DNA from: JBPRGG01 sp051418075 | Lineage (GTDB): Bacteria; Bacteroidota; Bacteroidia; Cytophagales; Cyclobacteriaceae | Assembly: GCA_051418075.1 (NCBI GenBank) | Contig: JBPRGG010000098.1 | Span: 1-62,543 of the forward strand | Length of the DNA stretch: 62,543 bases | Direction of reading: 5' to 3' | In this document: positions 8,373 through 17,288 of the stretch, piece after piece | Layout: every line of letters begins with the position of its first letter | Position numbering within the stretch: position 1 is the first letter of the stretch | Program-made: the position numbers and the translations under genes | Notes under the pieces: model-generated | Database searches by the model: none | Told to the model about the DNA's origin: nothing | What the model saw: only the letters and a program-made list of their open reading frames with translations

Positions 8373-9989
8373 CTATTTAGGCTGGGTGGCTTGATAGGTA
8401 AACCAGTCAAAATCAGATGGATTGATGGATTGCTGTCCATTTCCAGTGGCATACAATCCCAGATAGACCCCGGTAAAACCACCGGCCACTTCAGATGATA
8501 CATACCTGGTATTCATTTCACCCAAAGCCAAAAAGGTGTTTTGCTGAGGTAGTGCATAGGAAAACCGGTAATGAGTGGGTGTGCCTTCTATTTTAAGCCT
8601 CAGAGGGCCTGCCGGGATCTTCACACTTTTTGCTAAATGATCCATTTCTCCCACCTTATACTTTAGCCTCAGAACCCGGCCACTATCTGAATGTGTCACA
8701 TACATCTTGTAATGATGATTTTCATTCATATATGCTGTCAAACCGGCTTCTTCATTGGGTCTTTCGGGTTCAAAATCCAGCAGCGTAATGGCTTCAAAGT
8801 TAAAATGTTGTTGTCTTTTACCGATAAAGGTCGGTGAGCCAATTTCATCTAAGCCGACCGGAGAACCACTTAATCTTAGCCATCCTTTACGTTCAGTAAG
8901 AGACCAGTTTTCTAATACCGGGTTTCTTAGAAAGTTCCAATCCAGACCCAGTAAGGCATTTTCAAACTGATCTGTGGCTGGTTTTTCCGGCCATTCATGC
9001 AGGGGTAATGTTTGTGTGGTTACTTCCATTTGAATAGTACCATCGCCATTTACTACAGGCCAGCCAGCTTCATTCCAGCTAACCGGGGCCAGAAATGTTT
9101 CTCGACCCAGGTGATGGAACATTTGGTTCACCGTTCTGAACCCTAAAAAAGTCATCCACCAGGAACCATCATGTGCCTGCACCAAATCTCCATGTCCGGT
9201 ACCCTGAACCGGATGAGACTGGGTTTTAATATCTCTATGGGTCAATATGGGGTTATCAGGGTTGGCTTCATAGGGACCATTTATATTTTGACTACGTGCA
9301 ATTGTAATCATATGACCATATTCGGTGCCTCCTTCCGATATCATCAAATAATAAAAACCATCTTTTTTATAAATATGCGGACCTTCAGGATATCGACCAC
9401 CGGTGCCTGACCAAATTAGCTCAATGTCACTCAATATTTTTCCGGAAGCTATATCGATCTCGGAAAGATAGATGCCGGGAGGATCATCATCATTGCCTCC
9501 GTTGGTGGTAAGATATACTTTTCCATTATCGTCAAAAAAGAAGGAGGGATCAATGCCAGACTGATCAAGATATACTGGATCTGACCAGTCACCATATGGA
9601 TTTTTAGTATAGACGTAAAAATTACCTCCATGACTTACATTGGTGGTAACCATATAATAGGTTCCTTCATGAAAACGAATGGTGGGCGCATAAATTCCTC
9701 CCGAACTTGGTACCTGATCCAGGTTAAGCTGAGAGTTACGGTTCAGGCAATGATTGATCTTTTTCCAGTGGATCAGGTCTTTACTGGTGAAAACTGGGAC
9801 ACCGGGGAAATATTCAAAGGTACTGGTTACCAGGAAATAGTTTTCACCTACCCGGCACAAGCTGGGATCCGGATAAAATCCGGGAATAACAGGGTTTTGA
9901 TAAGTATTCGAATTAGTCTGACTCCAACCGGGATTAGCTTGTATTGCTACCAGAAAAAGTACGTATAAAAAATTTCTTAATATGTACAT
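8373..9989 (-). CDS. Secreted glycoside hydrolase family 43 (beta-xylosidase/alpha-L-arabinofuranosidase type)
   Basis: The protein has 538 aa with a Sec signal peptide (about 1-23). The five-bladed propeller carries the GH43 triad: base D41 (FYPDPSL), pKa modulator D147 (SGIDPSFFFDD) and acid E202 (GRYPEGPHIYK). Residues about 345-538 form a beta-sandwich (GLDWNFLRNPVLENWSLTER onward) like the C-terminal domain of xylosidase-type GH43 enzymes. It probably removes xylose or arabinose from hemicellulose-derived oligosaccharides in the periplasm or outside the cell. No SusC/SusD pair or sugar transporter is adjacent, so this is not a classical utilisation locus. The next gene, GT2, overlaps its stop. 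Confidence 0.9.
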   Translation of the reverse strand: MYILRNFLYVLFLVAIQANPGWSQTNSNTYQNPVIPGFYPDPSLCRVGENYFLVTSTFEYFPGVPVFTSKDLIHWKKINHCLNRNSQLNLDQVPSSGGIYAPTIRFHEGTYYMVTTNVSHGGNFYVYTKNPYGDWSDPVYLDQSGIDPSFFFDDNGKVYLTTNGGNDDDPPGIYLSEIDIASGKILSDIELIWSGTGGRYPEGPHIYKKDGFYYLMISEGGTEYGHMITIARSQNINGPYEANPDNPILTHRDIKTQSHPVQGTGHGDLVQAHDGSWWMTFLGFRTVNQMFHHLGRETFLAPVSWNEAGWPVVNGDGTIQMEVTTQTLPLHEWPEKPATDQFENALLGLDWNFLRNPVLENWSLTERKGWLRLSGSPVGLDEIGSPTFIGKRQQHFNFEAITLLDFEPERPNEEAGLTAYMNENHHYKMYVTHSDSGRVLRLKYKVGEMDHLAKSVKIPAGPLRLKIEGTPTHYRFSYALPQQNTFLALGEMNTRYVSSEVAGGFTGVYLGLYATGNGQQSINPSDFDWFTYQATQPK

Positions 9990-10138
9990 TTCAATTAAAA
10001 CATTTAATAGGATTGAATAATAATCAGAATATCAGCTGGTTAAAAGTTAATTGCATGATAAGCAATACAGCAATTTTACTAGATTTTCCTTGATTTTGGT
10101 AGCACTGATCAAATAAAAAATCCTTTATTTTTCTCAAT

Positions 10139-13100
10139 TCAAAAATAGAATCCCATTCTTAGATTAAACAGATTGTTTTCTGAAGAAATGGTATAGTAAC
10201 CACTCAATAGCAAAAGGTCGTAAAAGTTAAACCATAAGCCTGGTCCGTAACCTTTGCGCCAGACTTCCTGCTGCTCAGATTCGGTCCAAATCTTTCCATG
10301 ATCAATAAAACCGGCCAATCCCCAGCTGCCGGTAAGGTAATACCCGCTAAAGGCATTTATTTTCCATCGTAATTCGCTGTTCTGGTAAAAAACAGATTTA
10401 CCGGCAAACCGCGTCATTCTATAGCCTCGCAAATTTTCCAGGCCGCCCAGGAAATTAGATTGATAAAACCGAAATTGTCCGATGTTGGTAGCGGCCCCAA
10501 ACCTAAGGGCAAAGGTCAGGTCAAAAGGTAAATTTGGTGTATAGTAGAATGACAGATCACTCTGTACTTTGAGGAAATTGTAGGAATCTGCTGTGGTCGA
10601 TTGATAGTATTCCAGGGAATTATTCCACAAAACACCACGGGTAGGATAGGTAGTATCATCTACCAGGTTGAGCCAGGTAAAGGCTTTCCCCCCGGCAAAC
10701 CATTCCGAAGCAAATCGGGTAGACCCTTCCATCACTTCGCTGTTTAAAATGGTATTACTTTCACTAAAAACTTTATTATAATTCAGAAAAGGACCTATTC
10801 CAACTCTGAAATCAGGACTTACCCGGTATTGCAGAGAGGCAAATAAGTTCATATCATTCAGCCTTACCCGGTAGTATTGAATGTTTTGGTTAAATTCAGT
10901 CTGTCCTCCCTGACCAAAATAATTGATCTGGTTATTAGGTCCCATCACATCAAGATCTAACCCAAAATCCAGTTTGTTTTTGATAAATAAATTATAGAGA
11001 CTTTTATATTCCAGCTGCAAGGCTTTTAAATTAAAGGCATACTTAACATTTAAATTATAAAGACTACTGTAGCTTTCTTTGCCAAAATCATGATATTGGA
11101 AAGTAATTCCACCCACCGGAGTAATGCCATCATCTTTATTATAACCTATATAAAACTGCGGACCTTTATAATTGTAATTAAACCTGTCTTTTTGATAGAT
11201 CTGAAAATTCTGATTTTTCAGGTATTCCAAATTGGTGCCACTTCCTTTTGAGATCAGATTATTTTCTGCTTTTTGATCATAATAGATCACTTTTTTTCCT
11301 TTAGGATCAGGAACATTATCAAAGTATTGATCCGGTCCGGAGCCTCCTACAATTCTTACTTTTACAGACCTTGGGCCAGATCCCGTGATCTGGAACCGGT
11401 CAGCTCCGCCCAAACCAAAAACAATCACTTCCTCAGTTTCTCCTGGCTTAAAAGTCCTGGTATACATCAGGTCTCCGGATTTATCCTTTTGGTACATTTT
11501 CAGATTAAGCTGTTCATTGGGCTGAAATGTCAGGAGAAATAATTCATCCTGATCTGTTCCAATGATTTCTACTTCATTGGCTAAAAGATAATAATAGCTT
11601 CTGGCTGCATCATCCAGTTTTTTTAATCGGGCTGTCAAGGTTTGATAAAGATATGCTCCTGAAACTTCCAAAGCTCCTGCTGGTATCTCTGCCAGAGCAC
11701 TTTTGATCACCGGCTCAGATAATTGATCCTGAATGGTATCAACCAGGGCCAGCCATTGGTCTAAACTTAACTCATTGAGTAAATACCGGTCAATGGAACG
11801 CGCATTGTAATTCAATCCCAGCAAATCCTCATATTCCTTTTCAAAGCTGCTTAACTTGCGTAATCCCCAGGGTTTGCTGATCAGGCGGGGCAATAGTCCG
11901 TCATAAATAGAGAAGGCTTTATCACGGTCACGGGAAACCGGCTTGAATAAACTGCCTTTTTCTTTTTCAAATTCTGCCCAACGCCATTGATCTTCATGCC
12001 GGTCCCAATCCCCCACCAATATATCCAGTAAACGCGCTTTCAGGAACATTTTCTGATCCACTTCATGATCATGATCTTCCATTAGGTGTTCATACAAAGT
12101 AGAACTGCTCACCACATTTTCAGAATGTCCAAACCTTTCCAGATGGGATAGATCCTCATCCGGACGAATTTCCAGCATGCCCAGCATCCCCCCAAATTCT
12201 TCAAGGTATGGTCCCAACTGTGGATCATGGGGCATATAATAGAGTTTGGGATCTGTATAATATAAACCCAAAGCTTTCTCCAGGCCAGAAACTGCTAAAG
12301 CCCCATAGGGATAGGAGGCTGATATTTGATCCTGAACCAATCCCTCAGCAAATGTTTTTTTTAGCCCCCCTGGTAGTACACCACCAGGATTTTTATTTAC
12401 TGAACGAAAATTGTACTGGATCCCTTCAGGATTTTTAAAACGTAGAGAAACAGTTTCCTGTCCGCCCCCTTTTTTGACAGGTGTCAGACCGCCGGCCACC
12501 TGGTCTAATTGGAGATACGGCACTTCTACTTGCTGCTGCCAAACCTCCCGCCAGTATTTTCCTAACATAAACCGGTTGAATACATTAGCCTTATAGTTAA
12601 TTCCTGGGGCAATGATCCGGCTACTGTCCTGATAATCAATGGCTTTTGCTGTAAAATTTTCATGTACTGCCGGCTCCAGGGCATACAGCGGATATCTGAA
12701 GGTAGATTTACCATCGGGATTTTTCGGATCAGGTACCCAGAATTCTAACCATACTTCCCCATTTTCAAAATAGCTTAGTTGAGCCAGGCCATAGCTTTGA
12801 TGTACAAAAGCGGCATCATAGCCCTTGACCGCGAAACCCGTCTTACTGCCTGACCCACTGATGATATGATGCGTTTGATGGTAAGTATGGTATTGTAAAT
12901 TATGATCATGGCCTGAAGCCAGTACCAGGTTGTCGTAATCCTGTATAAGTGACAGGAGTGAGTTTTTTAGCTGCTGATAGGTAGGATTAGGAATATCCTG
13001 CCGGGAAATGCCATACATGCGCATGAGTGGGTATAACGAACCTATCAGGGGAAGTGGTAAATATAGATAGGGTCGTTTGATGGTCAGGGGAAAAATATGG

Positions 13101-13873
13101 TCTTTCAAAGAAAAATGTCCGCCATGATTACCATTGCTGAAAAGCGGGTGATGAATATTCAGCAAAATATGTTTGTCCTGGTTATTTTTCAGTATATCAT
13201 CAATTTGTACCAGGAAATCCAGATTACTCTCAATCCCACAATCATCCAGCCCAATTGGCTTGTCCTGCTTGGTCAGCCACCATTCAGAATTGACAAACAA
13301 CAGCAGCAGATCGGGTCCTAATGCTACTGTCACAGGTCCGGGACATCCACCTTTGGGATAAAAGACATCATTATTATTGAGGTAATCTTCGATATACTTT
13401 TCCTGCCGCAGGATAGATCCTAATCCACCAGCTGAGCTGAAATTCCAACCGTGATTACCTGGAATAAAAAACAACCTGGCCTGATGGTCTTTTACTGCAT
13501 CCATCTGACGATTGATTATTGTTTCCTTGGCTTGCCTGTCCGGTGCATCAGGTGGGGGCAGACCATGATAGTAAATATTATCACCCAGATAAATCACTGC
13601 ATGCTTTGACCGGTTTGAATCAGGAGCTGAACCTGATTTTTGATCAAGCTGGGTTAATTTATAATCAAGCATGTTTAATACGGGTGCAGATTGATCCAAA
13701 AGGGGGGATCCGGTATCTCCGATTAAAAACACCGTGTGTCTTAAATTTGCAGTTGGCATCGATTGCTGCTCCCAATCTTTCCAGTGTTTCTGGTAATAAG
13801 GCTTTATAGCCCCGCAGGAATAGATGAATAGTAAGATAAATAGTAAAAAATAAACGTTATACTTTGAAAACAT
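10139..13873 (-). CDS. Lipoprotein fusing metallophosphoesterase, putative kinase-like domain and Omp85/BamA-type barrel
   Basis: The protein has 1244 aa and starts with a lipoprotein signal (FIYSC, Cys20). Residues 45-390 form a calcineurin-like metallophosphoesterase: GDTG (D53), LGDN, GNHGWN, NIHHP and GHDHN. Residues about 440-760 are an undescribed middle region: a beta-rich start with FRSVNK (489-494), then GDWDRHEDQW (621-630) and SRDRDKAF (647-654). This order recalls the ATP-Lys, DRH catalytic and metal-binding motifs of Fam20/HipA-like kinase folds (my inference). Residues about 900-1244 match an Omp85/D15 surface-antigen barrel ending NLRMGFYF, with the terminal Phe used for barrel assembly. 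It probably lies in the outer membrane; substrate unknown. Confidence 0.8.
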   Translation of the reverse strand: MFSKYNVYFLLFILLFIYSCGAIKPYYQKHWKDWEQQSMPTANLRHTVFLIGDTGSPLLDQSAPVLNMLDYKLTQLDQKSGSAPDSNRSKHAVIYLGDNIYYHGLPPPDAPDRQAKETIINRQMDAVKDHQARLFFIPGNHGWNFSSAGGLGSILRQEKYIEDYLNNNDVFYPKGGCPGPVTVALGPDLLLLFVNSEWWLTKQDKPIGLDDCGIESNLDFLVQIDDILKNNQDKHILLNIHHPLFSNGNHGGHFSLKDHIFPLTIKRPYLYLPLPLIGSLYPLMRMYGISRQDIPNPTYQQLKNSLLSLIQDYDNLVLASGHDHNLQYHTYHQTHHIISGSGSKTGFAVKGYDAAFVHQSYGLAQLSYFENGEVWLEFWVPDPKNPDGKSTFRYPLYALEPAVHENFTAKAIDYQDSSRIIAPGINYKANVFNRFMLGKYWREVWQQQVEVPYLQLDQVAGGLTPVKKGGGQETVSLRFKNPEGIQYNFRSVNKNPGGVLPGGLKKTFAEGLVQDQISASYPYGALAVSGLEKALGLYYTDPKLYYMPHDPQLGPYLEEFGGMLGMLEIRPDEDLSHLERFGHSENVVSSSTLYEHLMEDHDHEVDQKMFLKARLLDILVGDWDRHEDQWRWAEFEKEKGSLFKPVSRDRDKAFSIYDGLLPRLISKPWGLRKLSSFEKEYEDLLGLNYNARSIDRYLLNELSLDQWLALVDTIQDQLSEPVIKSALAEIPAGALEVSGAYLYQTLTARLKKLDDAARSYYYLLANEVEIIGTDQDELFLLTFQPNEQLNLKMYQKDKSGDLMYTRTFKPGETEEVIVFGLGGADRFQITGSGPRSVKVRIVGGSGPDQYFDNVPDPKGKKVIYYDQKAENNLISKGSGTNLEYLKNQNFQIYQKDRFNYNYKGPQFYIGYNKDDGITPVGGITFQYHDFGKESYSSLYNLNVKYAFNLKALQLEYKSLYNLFIKNKLDFGLDLDVMGPNNQINYFGQGGQTEFNQNIQYYRVRLNDMNLFASLQYRVSPDFRVGIGPFLNYNKVFSESNTILNSEVMEGSTRFASEWFAGGKAFTWLNLVDDTTYPTRGVLWNNSLEYYQSTTADSYNFLKVQSDLSFYYTPNLPFDLTFALRFGAATNIGQFRFYQSNFLGGLENLRGYRMTRFAGKSVFYQNSELRWKINAFSGYYLTGSWGLAGFIDHGKIWTESEQQEVWRKGYGPGLWFNFYDLLLLSGYYTISSENNLFNLRMGFYF

Positions 13874-13994
13874 AAAAAAATCAGGTATTCGAATTGGTAT
13901 CGGCTTTTATAGTCTGAGTGACTAGCAGATCATCTTAAAAAAAACATTCAAACAAGCTTTCTGTTTTTTGAATAGAACTTATCAATTAATTTTT

Positions 13995-15203
13995 ATGGCA
14001 GAAGAAGTTATTTCGTCTGTAGAAAATGAGGCCACAACCTATGTTTTTAACCTTTTTAAAGACAAATTATCAGACAAATACATATATCATGATTATGCCC
14101 ACACGCTCGAAACAGTAAAGTATGTAAAAGAGATCAGCCAGGCATATGAACTAGCTCTGGAAGACTTGGAGATCGTAATTTTGGCAGCCATTTTTCATGA
14201 TACCGGTCATATTGAAAGCTATCGGGAGCATGAGGAAGCCAGCGCCAGAATTGCTCAAAAATTTTTACAATCTATAGATTATGAGCAGGCAAAAATTGAT
14301 AAAGTGGAAGAACTTATATTGTCTACTAAGCTTTATCAGCCTTCTGAAGGACTCTTGCAGGAGATTCTACACGATGCTGACCTGATCAACATAGGCAAGA
14401 AAGGTTTTTTTTCTAAAGGCAGACTGCTAAGGGCAGAATGGGATTTTTTCCTGGACAAGAAATTTTCTGATGAAAGCTGGGAAAAATTACAATATGAATT
14501 TTTACTGAAAGTCAATTTCTGTACTGCCTATGCACAGGAAAATTACGGAAAAAGACGCAGCAAAAATATTACAAAACAACAAAACCGGTTGATTGGTAAG
14601 CAAGATAAAAAGAAGAAAAAGAAAGGTAAAAAGGCTAAATCCAGAAAAGCCGGCCGGGGTATAGAAACCATGTATCGTTCCACTTACAGAAATCATATCA
14701 ACCTCAGTTCCATTGCCGATAATAAAGCCAATATGATGATTAGTATCAACACCATCATTATGTCAGTAATCATTACTGTGATTGGTTCAGGATTTACATT
14801 TACTGGTCAGGATTTCATTGAGCATCTACGGTTCAGTGTCCCTATTGTGATATTGCTATTGACTTGTTTGGTTTCAGTCATATATGCAGTGTTTTCTGCC
14901 CGGCCCAGCGTTACCAGTAAAGAAGTGGACAAGGAAAAAATCAGGAAAAAGCAAACCAGCATTTTATTTTTTGGCAATTTCACCCACCTTCCTCTGCAGG
15001 AGTACCTGGAAGATATGAACCAGTTGATGCGAAATGGAGAAATGTTGTACGATAACATGTCCATTGACATCTATTTTTTAGGTCAAGTTCTGACCAAAAA
15101 ATATAATTTGTTAAGGGTTTCCTATAATATTTTCATGATCGGGTTAAGTATTTCAGTCATTGCATTCGTAATCATTTTCTTTTATTCCTATGCTTTACCT
15201 TAA
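13995..15203 (+). CDS. HD-domain phosphohydrolase fused to Pycsar-type transmembrane effector domain (PycTM)
   Basis: The protein is 402 aa from the ATG at 13995; a longer frame would need a TTG. Residues 25-130 form an HD phosphohydrolase: H32/H36, H68-D69 (IFHDTGH) and the downstream HDAD. A very basic linker (KKKKKKGKKAKSRK) precedes the C-terminal domain at about 225-402. That domain begins YRNHINLSSIADNKANMMIS, has two adjacent TM helices and ends with a further TM segment. This is the pattern of DUF5706/PycTM, the membrane effector of Pycsar anti-phage systems. No pyrimidine cyclase gene is adjacent. Such HD-PycTM proteins also occur as chromosomal orphans in Bacteroidota. Confidence 0.85.
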   Translation: MAEEVISSVENEATTYVFNLFKDKLSDKYIYHDYAHTLETVKYVKEISQAYELALEDLEIVILAAIFHDTGHIESYREHEEASARIAQKFLQSIDYEQAKIDKVEELILSTKLYQPSEGLLQEILHDADLINIGKKGFFSKGRLLRAEWDFFLDKKFSDESWEKLQYEFLLKVNFCTAYAQENYGKRRSKNITKQQNRLIGKQDKKKKKKGKKAKSRKAGRGIETMYRSTYRNHINLSSIADNKANMMISINTIIMSVIITVIGSGFTFTGQDFIEHLRFSVPIVILLLTCLVSVIYAVFSARPSVTSKEVDKEKIRKKQTSILFFGNFTHLPLQEYLEDMNQLMRNGEMLYDNMSIDIYFLGQVLTKKYNLLRVSYNIFMIGLSISVIAFVIIFFYSYALP

Positions 15204-15413
15204 ATCTCTTAAAACTACTAAAACTTACCTTGGTCCTTTTTAGCTATAATAATGACTATAAATATAGCTTAGTATTTGAACCTCAGAATAAATAAGTAAT
15301 CTTCCAGTCAATCATTTTAAATCGATCTTAACATTTCTTGCCTTTTCTGTCCGGAGTATTTATTATTATCAAAAATCACCTTACATAAGAATTAACAGGT
15401 GAAAATTTGGGTA

Positions 15414-15445
15414 TTTGGTAATTATACATTACCGGTTTATCTTTA
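15414..15445 (+). promoter_or_regulatory. Bacteroidota-type promoter with internal dyad, upstream of candidate sRNA
   Basis: TTTG at 15414-15417 and TATCTTTA at 15438-15445 are separated by 20 bp. They fit the Bacteroidota consensus TTTG...TAnnTTTG at 7 of 8 positions for the -7 box. A perfect inverted repeat, GGTAAT-TATAC-ATTACC (15417-15433), lies in the spacer and could be an operator. Transcription would start near 15451. Confidence 0.5.
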
Positions 15446-15451
15446 ACCAAG

Positions 15452-15541
15452 TCATAATGGTAATTGCTGCAGGGTTATTAGATAATTGCTGCAGTTTAAT
15501 GGTTATACAATAGTTTAAGCCCGGTACCGCCGGGCTTTTTT
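15452..15541 (+). ncRNA. Candidate small RNA (about 90 nt) with duplicated 12-mer and terminator
   Basis: The segment starts just after a promoter-like pair and ends in a strong intrinsic terminator, with no ORF between. It contains TAATTGCTGCAG twice, at 15461-15472 and 15483-15494, 22 bp apart. The terminator lies 315 bp beyond the nearest upstream stop codon and 124 bp before mgsA, so it is not obviously the end of a coding transcript. I recognise no known RNA family. The alternative is a long 3' UTR of the HD-PycTM gene. Confidence 0.45.
15518..15541 (+). terminator. Strong rho-independent terminator
   Basis: The stem AGCCCGG (15518-15524) pairs with CCGGGCT (15530-15536) over a 5-nt loop, and the descending arm runs into a T-run from 15536. 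The GC-rich stem stands out in the AT-rich surroundings. Confidence 0.85.
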
Positions 15542-15664
15542 ATATTTTAGCTATTTTGATCTTAAGCATGCACTATCAATTAGGTGATTAATATCTTTAT
15601 TTTTAACCAATAAATAAATAATAATTTTGGTTAAGTTTGTTTAACCATCTTTGAAATGAATATT

Positions 15665-16072
15665 ATGAGAATTGCATTAATTGCCCACGACGGAAAGAAA
15701 GCAGAAATGGTCACTTTTCTGCTGGAAAATAAGGAATTGCTGAAAAATGCCCAACTGGTTGCCACTGGCACCACCGGTAAACATGTAGAAAGGGCCGGTC
15801 TTAAGGTAAACAGGGTACTATCTGGTCCTTTAGGAGGGGATGCACAAATTGCAGCCATGACCGCTGAAAAGAAAATAGATATTATCATATTCTTCCGTGA
15901 TCCTTTAGATAAGCATCCACATGAGCCTGATGTTCAGATGCTTATGCGTATTTGTGATGTACATAACATACCCCTGGCCACTAATCCGGCCACGGCAGAA
16001 CTCATGCTTTCCGGCTGGCCATATGCTAAAAAATTTGAAAAAGAAGCAATCCAAAAAAAGCAAGTTAATTGA
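15665..16072 (+). CDS. mgsA: Methylglyoxal synthase
   Basis: The enzyme converts dihydroxyacetone phosphate to methylglyoxal and phosphate, a cytoplasmic bypass of lower glycolysis used when sugar phosphates build up. From MRIALIAHDG the protein is 135 aa. Visible motifs are the phosphate-binding ATGTTG at 33-38, GPLGGD with the catalytic Asp D59, FFRDPLDKHPHEPD at 76-89, and the final NPATAELML. The frame has another ATG 9 nt upstream (15656). The next gene starts 5 nt after the stop. Confidence 0.96.
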   Translation: MRIALIAHDGKKAEMVTFLLENKELLKNAQLVATGTTGKHVERAGLKVNRVLSGPLGGDAQIAAMTAEKKIDIIIFFRDPLDKHPHEPDVQMLMRICDVHNIPLATNPATAELMLSGWPYAKKFEKEAIQKKQVN

Positions 16073-16077
16073 TAATT

Positions 16078-16827
16078 ATGAAAAAGGGTTTGCTATTATT
16101 ATGGTGCATTTTTATCACCACATTTTCCTGGTCAGAGACCACCAGGGTTATTGTCAGAGCAAAAGCCAAAGATGCTAAATTTATCGGCACATCTATTGGA
16201 GGCGCTTTGATTATCATCAGAGACAATCTCACTGGTGAAATTTTGGCAAAAGGAAAAACCACCGGCTCAACCGGAAATACCGACAGAATCATGAGGCAAC
16301 CATTGGAACGATTTGATCAGTTGGCTGATGATCAAACCGCCAAGTTCGAAGCCCTGATTGATCTGGAAGCCCCGATATTGGTAGATATTGAAGCATACAG
16401 CCCATTAAACAATGCACAGGCAAACATACAGGCTTCTACCCAGGTTTGGCTGATTCCTGGAAAAGATATGACCGGTGATGGTATCGTGCTGGAAATACCT
16501 GGTTTTATGGTTAATCTGATCACACCTCAGGCCCATCAGGCTGTAACTGCTCAGCAGGAGTTTGAAGTCAAAGCCAATGTGGTAATGATGTGCGGATGTA
16601 CTGTGACAGATGGAGGGCTATGGAATGCCAATCAGTTTGAAGTAGCTGCCCTGATTCGCCAGCAGGGAAAAACCGAGCAATCCCAGTCATTGTCTTTAAC
16701 CGCTAATAATACTTTCTCTGGTTTTATTACCTTACCAGAAACGGGAAGCTATGAAATTTTTATTTATGCCTATCATCCTGAAACGCTTAATACCGGGGTG
16801 GATCAAACCCATATTTTGGTACGATAA
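16078..16827 (+). CDS. Exported protein of unknown function with MMCGC motif
   Basis: The protein is 249 aa from the ATG at 16078, with a signal peptide (MKKGLLLLWCIFITTFSWS). The mature part looks like two beta-sandwich halves: RVIVRAKAKDAKFIGTSIGG with LTGEILAKGKTTGSTG, then a second half with VMMCGCTVTDGGLWNANQFE and an end like SYEIFIYAYHPETLNTG. The vicinal Cys pair C-G-C near residue 173 and the GGLW segment look conserved-type and may bind a metal or form a disulfide. It lies 5 nt after mgsA and is probably co-transcribed. I cannot assign a function. Confidence 0.75.
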   Translation: MKKGLLLLWCIFITTFSWSETTRVIVRAKAKDAKFIGTSIGGALIIIRDNLTGEILAKGKTTGSTGNTDRIMRQPLERFDQLADDQTAKFEALIDLEAPILVDIEAYSPLNNAQANIQASTQVWLIPGKDMTGDGIVLEIPGFMVNLITPQAHQAVTAQQEFEVKANVVMMCGCTVTDGGLWNANQFEVAALIRQQGKTEQSQSLSLTANNTFSGFITLPETGSYEIFIYAYHPETLNTGVDQTHILVR

Positions 16828-17288
16828 ATCCAAAACCGGGACTTTTTCCTTAAATTCCTTTCATATCGGTAAAATTTATGGAGGTAGGTCTTTTTTCTAT
16901 TTGGATTTTTTTTATGTTTATCCAAATAAAATTACCTAAAATTCGGTGACTGTGAAATTCAGGGTTGATTATTTGGTGAAATACTGAAAATTTAAGGGCT
17001 TTTCTAAACGATGATGGCAGTATTCTTGTTGTATCTGCAAATATGGATGAAACTGAGCAGGAAAGATCCCTTCCGAGAGGTGTCCTTCTTCTCTCCGGTA
17101 ATCAAAGAAAACCCTTGACCATCTTTAAAATGAGGTGAAATGTGGAATAATATTTGTTATGATTTGAATAATTATTATTTTAAACATATTTTAACAAAAT
17201 GGCTTAATAGATTTAATATTATTTTGCCATCTTATGATACGCAACATTCATCCGCTGTTATTTAGTCGTTAAGTTTCAATTTTATATT
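16828..17288. other. Intergenic region, no recognisable gene
   Basis: This AT-rich 461-bp leader precedes the tail-specific protease gene. No ORF, tRNA or clear terminator was recognised; the last 150 bp (above 75% A+T) presumably carry the protease promoter. Confidence 0.5.

Larger units (their letters stand above)
15204..15664. other. Intergenic region holding a candidate sRNA gene
   Basis: This 461-bp stretch between the HD-PycTM gene and mgsA has no plausible ORF. Its second half holds a promoter-like pair, a duplicated 12-mer and a strong terminator, all listed separately. The first 200 bp show nothing specific. Confidence 0.6.
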
